Positions 24,501-36,500 of a DNA stretch of 64,000 bases are shown here, one piece after another. The position numbers and the translations under genes were made by a program. Source of the DNA: Amyelois transitella (taxonomy: Eukaryota; Arthropoda; Insecta; Lepidoptera; Pyralidae); the NCBI RefSeq assembly GCF_032362555.1, contig NC_083506.1, positions 11,331,501 to 11,395,500 of the forward strand. Direction: 5' to 3'. The notes below the pieces were generated by a model, which was not told the origin of the DNA, did no database searches, and saw only the letters and a list, made by a program, of their open reading frames with translations. The number at the start of each line of letters is the position of its first letter. The stretch's first letter is position 1.

Positions 24501-27500
24501 TGCAGCGTGATGTTCTAAAAGTCCAAAAGCCTTCCTCGATAAATGGTCTATTCAACGCAAAAAGAATTTTTCAATTCGTACCAGTAGTTCCTGAGATTAG
24601 CGTGTTCAAACAAACTCTTCAGCTTTATAATATTAATATAGATTATAATATTAGTATAGATTACCCAAAACCAGATACATAATTGCATTAATTTTCGTTC
24701 AATAACAATGCCCGGTATCAAAATCATTATCACCCTATATGTAGCACATATTTCGTCTATCCCACAAATTTCATTGAGTTGTCTCATGGTGGGACAATTG
24801 GGCGATTTTGCCCCAGAGTTCCATGGGACGTGGGACATTAACAAAAACAGATCAGTTCAGCAGGGCAGATCCCAAAAAGGGCTTATGACTACGATTCAGG
24901 AGTAATGCTTACTTTTATAAATTTAAACGTTTGCCTGTGTGTCTTTCACGTCAAATCTACTGAATCTAACTTCATGAAATTTTGCATACATATAGCGTGG
25001 TGCACTAAGGTATAAATAGGGTACTTTTCACGCATGCGGAGCCGCGGGCAAAAACTTGATTCGGACAAAAGAAAAATGTTCATCGAATGTATTTGTTTGT
25101 ATGGTTTGATTGTCGCCTCTACTACACCCACGCCATAATGTGTCCATATTTTATGTCAACATTGTTTGTGTGTGGGTGACGTCCATTCATATCGTAAGCC
25201 GTATTTGGCTTTGGGAGATATATTTCGTAATTCAATCCTTGAGACTCATAATTTATAGAATATTATGGTCATTGATAGAATGGAATGTTGTTTTATTTCG
25301 AGCAAAATAAAATATTTTTTGCCGAAGAGATTATACTTTTTTCAATCTCAATATATTATTCATCCATCTCGTTCCCATGGATATCGTAAAAGGCGACTAA
25401 AGGATATGCTTATAAACTTAAGATTCCTTTTGTTGGCGATGGGCTAGCAACCTGTCACTATTTGAATCTCAATTCTATCATTAAGCCAAATAGCTGAACG
25501 TGGCCGATTTCAAGACTATTGACTCTGTCTACCCTACAAGGGATTGTAAGCCTATCCCTTATTCGCCTAATACGACATCCATGTGAAAGAAATGGAGCGG
25601 TCCTATTCTTTTTTTGTACTGGTGCCGGGAACTACACGGCACAAAAAAAATAATTAATAGATAGTTATCATTGTATCAACAGGCCATGGAATCAAAACAC
25701 AAAGTGAAAGGTCCAACCGGCTTCGTGACGGAGCCCCGTATGGCTGAACACCGGTGCTTGTGGGACGGCAACTATCCCGAGTGTCCGGAGCGACTCATCA
25801 GCATCATTGAAAGGTGAGGCGTGTCAATAGACTGGCTGGTCTTGTTTTTAACCGCCTTCAAAAATATACATACATTCATACATAAAATCACGCCTCTTTC
25901 CCGGAGGGGTAGGCAGAGACTACCTCTTTCCACTTGCCACGCTCTCTGCATATTTCCTTCGCTTCATCCACATTCATAACTCTCTTCATGCAAGCTCGAC
26001 GGTACGGTTTCGGGTACTTTTGACCTGACCCTTTACCAGGTCCATTTCAAAAATATGTGTGTGCAATAGTGCCATGTGGTTTGCGGCACCATTAGAAGAG
26101 GAAGAATAGGACCACTACATCTTTTTACAATGGATGTCGTGAAAGGCGACTAAGGGATAGGCTTATAAACTTGGGGATTCTTCTTTTAGGCGATGGGCTA
26201 GCATCCTGTCACTTTATATGAATCATTATTAAGGCAAAAAGCAAAACGTGGCCTATCAGTCTTTATAAGACTGTTGGCTCTGTCTACCCCGCAAGGTAGG
26301 TATATGGACGTGATTATAGGTATGTATTTAAAAAATATATATACTCTACGCATTTTGATGAAATTTGATACACGGGTAGAATTCTCCTGATGGCTTTAGT
26401 CTCGGTGGTATCCTCACCTTTCTGGAGAGGAGCCCGTGGTATGCCTTTGACCATGGCTCCTGGATTGGGTGAGTCAGGTTTTTACACAAAGCGACTCCCA
26501 TCTGACCTCCGCAACCTTTGCAGGTGAGCCTAACCCGTATTGGATCCATGGTTACACATACAGTTGACTGAATGTACAGGTTTCCTCACGATGTTTTCCC
26601 TTACCTTAAGATCATCGGTTAGTATTGAGCTAATATACATAACTTTGAAAAGAGTCATTGGTACACAGGCGAGGCGGGATTTGAACCTGTAACTTTTTGC
26701 GCATCACGCATTTCAACCGGGCACCTTACTAATTCGACCACCGACGCTCTGAATAGTAGAACCTACTTTTTATCCCGAAATTCGCACAGGAGTTAATGCT
26801 CACTTGATTAGCTTATAAAAACTATTTCATGTGCCGTGTGGTTCCCGGCACCAGTACAAAAAAGGATAGGACCTCTCCATCTCTTTCCTATGGACGTCGT
26901 AAAAGGCGACTAAGGGATAGGCTTACAAACTTGGGATTCTTTTTTTTAGGCGATGGGCTAGCAACCTGTCACTATTTGAATCTCGATTTTATCATTAAAC
27001 CAAATAGCTGAGCGTGGCCTATCAGTCTTTTCAAGACTGTTGGCTCTGTCTACCCCACAAGGGATATAGACGTGACCAATATGTATGTATGTACTACTTC
27101 ATAATACAGATGCCGAGAACTGAATCTCATCGAGCAATGTCAGGAGTTTGCGCCGCGGGCGGCGACCAAAGAGGAACTGTTGACGCTACACGACCATTCA
27201 GTTTACGAGATGCTGGAGAAGACGCACAATAACCATGATGAGGAATACCTTGAGAGGATCTCGGCGAAGTATGATGCTGTTTATATACACCCGGTGAGTT
27301 TGTTGTATTTTTGTAGGAGAGTTTACAACTGATTTAGCGTTTAGCCGCAGCGAATATAGTACCATTTTCATGCGCGAAGTTAGGGCCACCTACTCGCGCG
27401 AATTAAGCGCGTTTTGCAGGTGACAATAAATAAACGTTTTGGCAAATCAATATGGACCATAGTATAGTACGAAAAATTTCAAGAAGATATTATATATTCA

Positions 27501-30500
27501 GTTGAGAACGCGTGAAGTGACAAAAACAAACAAATAAACTTATTTTTGCATGTATAATATTACTACGTAAGAATTTCCTAAACGCATTTTTGCTTTATGA
27601 TATAAAGTTTTCTATAATTATAGTAGCTGTCCCGGAAAACTTTCTTTTGGCATATAAATAATTTTTAAGTAATTTCTACATACATACATATGATCACGTC
27701 TTTATCCCTTACGGGGTAGACAGAGCCAACAGTCTTGAAAAGACTGATAAACCACGTTCAGCTGTTTGGCTTAATGATAGAATTGAGATTCAAATAGTGA
27801 CGGGTTGCTAGCCCATCGCCTAAAAGAAGAATCCCAAGTTTATAAGCTTATCACTTAGTCGCCTTTTACGACATCCATGGGAACGAGATGGAGTGGTCCT
27901 ATTCTTTTTTGTATTGGTGCCGGGAACCACACGGCACTAAAGTAATTTCTAGTTAAAAAATATGTTAAGGTAGACCACCCTTATCACTAAGGGTGTCTAG
28001 GGTATGAAAAATAGATGTTGCCCGATTCTCAGATTTACTCAATATGCTCACAAAATTTCATGAAAATCGGTCGAGCCGTTCCGTAGGCGTACGGGAACGA
28101 ACATTATGATACGTGAATAGAATAGATCTATTTTCAAAATAGGAAACAAAGTATCACTAATTGACGTCACATCACTTAAATCTAGTTATAACTACTACCG
28201 CTTCCAAAGCGCATGTGTAGAAGAAGCGACGGAACAAACTACACTGCAGCATTTTCATCTGACGTCATTATACAATTGAGAGAATTTTACATAATAAGAT
28301 TTTCTTTTCAGAGCACGCACGAGTTAGCATTGATCGCGGCCGGTTCTACCATAGACATGGTAGACCGCATTGTCTCTGGTCAAGTTCAGAACGGCGCCGC
28401 GTTTGTGCGGCCCCCGGGACACCACGCCATGGCGGCCGAGCCGTGCGGCTACTGCTTCTATAATAACGTCGCTTTGGCGGCGAAACACGCTTTGGATAAA
28501 CATGGCTTGAAGAGGTAGTTATATAATGACATACATACATATGGTCACGTCTATATCCCTTGCGGGGTAGACAGAGCCAACAGTCTTGAAAAGACTGAAT
28601 GACCACGTTCAGCTATTTGGCTTAATGATAGAATTGAGATTCAAATAGTGACAGGTTGCTAGCCCATCGCCTATAAAAGAATCTCAAGTTTGTAAGCCTA
28701 TCCCTTAGTCGCCTATTACGACATCCATGGGAAAGAGATGGAGTGGTCCTATTCTTTTTTGTATTGGTGTCGGGAACCACACGGCACAGTTATATTATGA
28801 ATGAAGAAAATTAAGTTGTTACCTTTTCACCGTGCGGGGTAGATGGAACAAGTACTTATATAGGACTATCCCTTAGTCGCCTTTTACGACACCACGCCAT
28901 GGAAGCCGAGCCGTGCGGCTACTGCTTCTATAATAACGTCGCTTTGGCGGCGAAACACGCTTTGGATAAACGTGGCTTAAAGAGGTAGTTATATTATGAA
29001 TGAAGAAAATTAAGTTGTTACCTTTTCACCGTGCGGGGTAGATGGAGCAAGTATAAAGGACTATTCCTTAGTCGCCTTTTACGACATCCATGAGAAAGAA
29101 ATGATTCCCGGCACCAATAAAAAAATAGAATAAGACCACTTTCTTTCTAATGGATGTCGTAAAAGGCGACTAAGGAATAGTTTTGTAAACTTGGGATTCT
29201 TCTTTAGGCAATGGGCTAGCAACCTGTCACTATTTGAATCAATCAATTACGCCTTACAGCTGGGAACACGTCATTGATCGTGCTGTGTGGTTCCGTATAA
29301 TGATGTAGTCTCAGCCTTATTATATGTATGTATGTTTGTGACTCTGCTTTATTTGTTTAACAATGGCCATTTGTTTCAGGATACTCATAGTGGACTGGGA
29401 CGTTCATCACGGGCAGGCGACGCAACAGATGTTTTATGATGACCCGAGGTAAATAACTATATCCTGCCTCTTTCCCGTAGGTGTAGGCAGAGACCACATT
29501 TTTCCATACATACATAAAGTCACGCCTCTTTTCCGTAGGGATTGGCAGAGTACACATCTTTCCACTTGCCAAGATATATATTCTTTCTTCCAATATAGCG
29601 TGTACCCGATTTTATTCACAGCTTTTGGCTATAAACCTCTCAAGTCCGCTAATAATAAAATAATCGTCTAGGAATTAAAAAGTCGTCGTCCATTAAAAAA
29701 ATGGTTATGCTTTTGCAAAAATCTTTACGTGAATCGAAAGCACGACATTCACCACTACACGGTAGGGGTGGCAAATTAAAAGTTTCTAAGGAACATCTCG
29801 TTACATTTTTTTCGTAACTGCTTAGTAGTTGGAATAAATAAATAAATAGATATATACGGGACAAATAACACAGATTGAGTTAGACTCGAAGTAAGTTCGA
29901 GACTTGTTGTCACGAGATACTAACTCAACGATACTATATTTTATAATAAATACTTAAGTATATAGATAAACATCCAAAACCCAGGCCAATCAGAAAAAGT
30001 TCTTTCCTCATCATGTCCTGGCCGAGATTCGAACCCGGGACCTCCGGTGTTACAGACAAGCGCACTACCGCTACGCCTTAGAGGCTGTCAAACGAAATGT
30101 CAAGACGAAATCAATTTTCCGATATTATTTATCAACAGAGTGGTATACTTCTCCATACATCGCTACGAACACGGTTCCTTCTGGCCGAACCTGCGCCAAT
30201 CTAACTACAACTACATCGGCGCCGGCGCAGGGCGGGGGTACAACTTCAACGTTCCCCTCAACAAGACAGGAATGACGGACCGGGACTATCTCGCCATTTG
30301 GCACCAGCTGCTGTTACCCATGGCTTTTGAGGTGAATCTCGTACATACATACATATGGTCACGTCTATATCCCTTGCGGGGTAGACAGAGCCAACAGTCT
30401 TGAAAAGACTGAATGGCCACGTTCAGCTGTTTGGCTTAATGATAGAATTGAGATTCAAATAGTGACAGGTTGCTAGCCCATCGCCTAAAGAATCCCAAGT

Positions 30501-33500
30501 TTGTAAGCCTATCCCTTAGTCGCCTTTTACGACATCCATGGGAAAGAGATGGAGTGGTCCTATTCTTTTTTTCATTGGTGCCGGGAACCATACGGCATTC
30601 TGAGGTGAATCTCTTTGGAAACAAAAGCTTTTAAAATGGTATGTTTCATACTTAAACAATTCATAAGTGCAATAGTCATCATCTGTAGTTCTAGTAGTAA
30701 CTTTCATGTCTTTAAAAGTTATTTCATGCTATTAATGATAGCTAAGCTAGTGCACTTTGACCAAGTTTTTTTCAATCAAAAAAGAGGTTCTTAATTCATC
30801 CGAATCTCTTTAACTGCCTTGGCACCCATGGCTTTTGAGGTAAGTCTTCATGGAATCAAAAGTGCAATAGTTATCATCAGTAGGTCGTAGTAACTTTCAT
30901 GTCTATAACATTTTCGAAATTATTCTTATAGATACAGGCGCAACTGTTTATGTGCTAAAAATACCTATAAACGAAAACACTAAAAAAACTGTGAATAAAA
31001 AATTATTTCATGCTATTAATGAAAGCTTAGTTAATGCACTTTGATCAAATTTTCTTCAATTAAAAACATACATACATAAAATCACGCCCCTTTCCCGGAG
31101 GGGTAGGCAGAGACTACCTCTTTCCACTTGTCACGATCTAAAAGAGGTTCTTAATTCATCCGAATCTCTTTAACTGAAGTTACTGCCCACCTGCGACAAT
31201 CTTAACTACAACTAAGTACGTCGGCATATTTCAACGTTCCCCTTTAAAAGACTGGAATGATGAACCGGGACTATCCCGCCATTTGGAACCAGCTGCTGAT
31301 ACCCATGGCTTTTGAGGTGAATGTTCATTGAAAATGGAGTGGTTCATACTTAAACAGTTCAAAAGTGAATTAGTCATCATCTGTAGTTCTAGTAGTAATT
31401 TTAATGTTTTTAACATTTACGAAAATTTTCTTATAGATACAGGCGCAACTGTTTGTGTGAAAAAGCTGTGAATAAGTTATGACATGCTTTCAATTATACC
31501 CCATGCACTTTGACTAAGTTTTCTTCAATCAATAAAGGGGTTATTACGAAGGTTATATGATACTCAGGTTTCCCCCAGTACTGTATATGATTTATAAATT
31601 TCTACTTCCTAAATTGTACAAAAGTTTTAATTCTACCCTTGTTTTTTTCTTACAAGTATCAACCGGAGCTGATTCTAATATCAGCGGGTTACGACGCTGC
31701 GATTGGATGTCCCGAGGTATTTCCATCTCTTTCTTACTCACTCACAGTAGATATGTCTGTCTCTTTCAGTTCTCGCCCGAGTTGGTTCTCATCTCGGCCG
31801 GGTACGACGCAGCCTTAGGCGATGAGAAGGTGACATGAGAGTAAATTTTAATAATCAATGCTTTTGTATGTTTTTATGAGTTTTGCCAAGCTTCATGACA
31901 CTCTCATCATTCTCAGCTGATATTTAGGGGGTGCCTTTTGATTTAGACTTTGTATTGATTTGACAAAGTTAAAAAATACCATTATCTACGTTAGATGGTG
32001 TTAATATTATTGCTGCAATCTTTTTTTTTTGTGCTTCTATACCCTTTTTTAGATGCATTTTATTGTGTACATTATCCTCTCTCATGGTGACCGCTTAACT
32101 TAATGCCTGGTGATAATTGCGTTGTCACTGTACGTCTACCAATTTGTATTACATCATATCACAATAACATAACAATAGCTCATACGAAAAAATCCTAAAT
32201 CGATGACATAATTAAATTTTTAATTTGGGCTTTCGCAATTTATTTTTACTACGATTCGTCCACGATTTATAATAGATTTAGAAGATCTATATCTGACAGA
32301 TCTATGCACGTGTGAATTGACGTTCAGTGAAAACGCTGCAGCGTAATTTGCTCCGCCGCTTATTCTACATAGCACTTGGAAGCGGTAGTAGATGTAATTA
32401 GATTTAAGATTTAATCTGGACGTTAATAAGCGATACCAATTGTATTCAATAATGAAAAATCAATTTCCATTTATTGGGTTAATGTGTTAATACCACGTCT
32501 CTCATTGGGCTTGAACCGACCCTGTGATATGACCTCGATTATTAATTTATTAATAAGCGATACCAATAGTATTCAATTTTAAAAATCAATCTTTTTGTGT
32601 GAATGTGTTGATTAAACCACGTCTCTCATTGGGCTTACACCAACCGTGTGATTTGACCTTGATTATTAATCAATTTCGATCAGGGCGAGATGGAAGTGAC
32701 CCCGGCATGTTACGCTACCCTCCTGCACCAGCTGAGGGCGGCGTGCCCGGCCGTGTGCGCGGCGCTGGAGGGCGGCTACTGCCTGCCGTCGCTGGCCGAG
32801 GGCGCCGCCCTGACGCTGCGCACCCTGCTGGGGCACCCGCCGCCTGTTCTGCAGCCCGCCGGGGAGCCCTGCGACCAGTGAGTGTGTCCCCCCCCCCCCT
32901 GACCCACAAGTGAAGTGATGGTTGGTAGTTTGTGTGTTTAACGTCGTCAAAAAGGTGGGATAAAATGTGTTTTGTTGGCAGCAAGTTAATCAAGCGTTAT
33001 CTACTGAAGCAATATTCTTGAAATTTTGTGTATGGATATATAACTTGCTTAGGGATTTGCGATTCTTCCACGCGAACGAAGTCGCGGGCAACAGCTAGTA
33101 ATATTATAAAGCTGAAAAGTTTTTTTGTTTGAACGCGCTAATCTCAGAAACTGCTGGTTCGAATTGAACTTTTTTTGTATTGAATAGACCATTTATCGAG
33201 GAAGGCTTTAGGCTATATAACATGCCGTCGCTGGCGGAGGGCGCCGCCCTGACGCAGCCCGCCGGGGAGCCCTGCGACCAGTGAGTGTGGCTGTTCTGAG
33301 TGTGTCTCGTTGGTTGTTAGTTCCCCCTACTTCTGACCCACGGGAGAAGTGATGGGTGGTAGTTTGTGTGTTTTACGTAGACAAAAAGGTGGGATAATAT
33401 GTGTTTTGTTGGCAGTAAAGTTATGCTCTTAATCTGCTCCCTCAACTCTGACACTCGCTTTTAAGTTATTACATACATACATATGGTCACGTCTATATCC

Positions 33501-36500
33501 CTTGTGGGGTAGACAGAGCCAACAGTCTTGAAAAGACTGATTACCCACGTTCAGCTATTTGGCTTAATGATAGAATTGAGATCCAAATAGTGACAGGTTG
33601 CTAGCCCATCGCCTAACAAAGAATCCCAAGTTTGTAAGCCTATCTTTTAGTCGCCTTTAACGACATCCATGAGAAAGAGATGGAGTGATCCTATTTTTTT
33701 TTTGTACTGGCGCCGGGAACCACACGGCATAATTCTTCCGATAACCATACGACAAAAAGCCTGTAATAATAATGTTTTCAACAGAATATTAAAGTCGTTT
33801 TTTCTTTTCTTTTTTACAGAATTATAGACGCGATCCTAAACTGCATATACGTACACAAGCCATATTGGAAATGTTATAACTACCAACCAACGTATAGCAT
33901 AGACGCAACAGTGCCAAACGTGTGCGATGGAAAGAAACAGAAGCATACGGTAACGCTGAGGTGGGAGGGAGACGAAACGAGGCCGGAGACTTTCGCTACG
34001 AGGAACTGTTATCCGCTGCAAGATGATAAAACTAAACGAGAGATTGCGCAACGGCTCAATCATTTGAGAATAGGTGATACTATCCTTCTAATTAATATAT
34101 TTCCTATAAATGCGAAAGTTTTTGAGTATGTCAGTATGGATGTTTGTTACTCTTTCACGCAAAAACTACTGAACCGATTACGATGAAATTTAGTATGTAG
34201 GTAGCTGAAAACCCAGAATAACATATTGGCTACTTTTTATCCCGGAGTTCCTGCGGGATTGATTCCACGCGGACGAAGTCGCGAGCGGCCTCTAGTATTT
34301 CTTAATTGTTAGTAATAGTTTTTTAAGAGCGTCGGTGGTCGAATTGGTAAGGTGCTAGGTTTGAATGCGTGTGGCACAAAAAGGCACAGGTTCGAATCCC
34401 ATCTCGGCCATGTACCTATGACTATTTTCAAAGTTATGTACATTAGTTTGAATGCTAACCAATGCTCTTACCTGCACATTCAGGCAACTGTATGTGTAAC
34501 CATGATCGATCCAATACGGGTTAGGTTCCCCTGCTAAGGTTGCGGAGGTCAGATGGGTGTCTGGTGAAAATGCTGCAGTGTAGTTTGTTCCGCCGCTTCG
34601 TCTACACATGCGCTTTGGAAGCGGTAGTAGATATAATTAGATAAGTTATATGACGTCAATAAGTGATACCTTGTATCCAATTTTGAAAATAAATCTATTC
34701 TATTCAATATGTTTATAATCCGTTATCCGTTCTTTTATAGAATTTCTTCTCCAACATCCATCGTTGAATTATATTAATACATACATACATATGGTCACGT
34801 CTATATCCCATGCGGGGTAGACAGAGCCAACAGTCTTGAAGGCTAAATGGTCACGTTCAGCTATTTGGCTTAATGATAGAATTGATATTTAAATAGTGAC
34901 AGGTTGCTAGCCCATCGCCTAAAAGAAGAACCCCAAGTTTATAAGCCTATCCCTAAGTCGCCTTTTACGACATCCATGGGAAAGAGATGGAGTGGTCCTA
35001 TTCTTTTTTGTATTGGTGCCGGGAACCACACGGCACTGCCGGGAACCACATATATGTGTATTAATACGTATACTATTATATGTACGATATTTAACACAAA
35101 TTCTTCTGTTACAGTGACGGAACTGCGGTCTCCGCGGCACGCAGTCGGCTACGTGTACGATGAGGCCATGTTGAAGCACAAGAACATTTGTGAACCGTAA
35201 GTTGGCATGTTCAAAATTCATCATTCAAGTTACCCAAACTGATTTAAGAATACATTACAATACATATAAAATAATGTGAAAGAAGATGTAGTTACAGAAA
35301 TAGAAAAGTACCCTTTTCTAAGTTTTGTTAAGATGGTTCGGTCATGTGGAGAGGATGAATGAAAGCAGGTTGACTAAGCAGATATACATGGAGAGTGTGG
35401 AGGGAAAGGTCGGGGTGGGAGGACCTAGACGAACGTATCTTGATCAAATTAAGGACGTCCTGGTGAAGGGTCAGGTCAAAAGTACCCGAAATCGCCGAGC
35501 TTGCATGAAGAGAGTTATGAATGTGGATTAAGCGAAAGAAGTATGCAGAGATCGTGGCAAGTGGAAAGAGGTAGTCTCTGCCTACCCCTTCGGGAAAGAG
35601 GCGTGATTTTATGTATGTATGTACATATAAAAGAAGTATGTGTCGTGTGGTTGCCGGCTCTGTAGAATAGGACCACTCCCATATAAATATTTCACATGGA
35701 AGCCGTGAAAGGCTTTATCGCTTACGGGGTAGATGGAGCCAACTGTGTTGCAAAGACTAATGCCTGTATGGCTTAATGGTGGAATTGAGACTCAAATAGT
35801 GACAGCTTGCTAGCCTATCACTTAAATAAAAAGAATCCCAAGTTTATAAACTTATCCCTTAGTCGCCTCTTAAGACATCCATGTGAAATAAAGGTAGTGG
35901 TCCTATCGTAAAACGCTGGGAACTTACAGGACTATTTCTCTTCCTCGATCTTGTTAAAAAAAAACCGATTTGGTTTAGTTCTAAAATTTATTTACACAAT
36001 TGCAGTGACCACGTGGAATGTCCGGAGCGTATAATGAGGATACATGAGAGACACCGCGATTTCGGACTATTGTCTCGCCTGCATATGGTGGACGGCGCAC
36101 GCGCATCCGATGAACAGATACTGGCTGTGCACTCGAAGAGGCATCTGAACAAGTATTATTTTAGAGCTGTAATTGTTTTGTACATAGTTAAAATACTAGA
36201 TGATTCCACTATGAAATGTGTCTGTCTGTCGGGTTTATTACGTTTTATAGTCACGTCTGTCCCTTGCGGGGTTGACAGAGCCAACAGTCGAAAAAAGGCC
36301 ACGTTCAGCTGTGTGGCTTTATGATGAAATTGAGATTAGAATAGTGACATGTTACTAAACTATCACCTACAAGAGGAACCCCAATTTTATAAGCCTATCC
36401 CTAGGTCGCCTATTACGACATACGTGGGAAAAATATAGAGTGGTTCTATTCTCAAGTTCCGGAAACCACACGGCGCGGTGAGGATGTAATCGGTACAAAC

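Noticed and set aside
31657-31716. Exon 9a as a decayed exon copy like the others
   Set aside because: Unlike those, it has both splice sites, unchanged length, matching phases, no stop, and conservative amino-acid differences including the zinc ligand.
35325-35531. Stand-alone protein-coding gene
   Set aside because: It is a stop-truncated C-terminal LINE fragment within an HDAC6 intron, with many sister copies.
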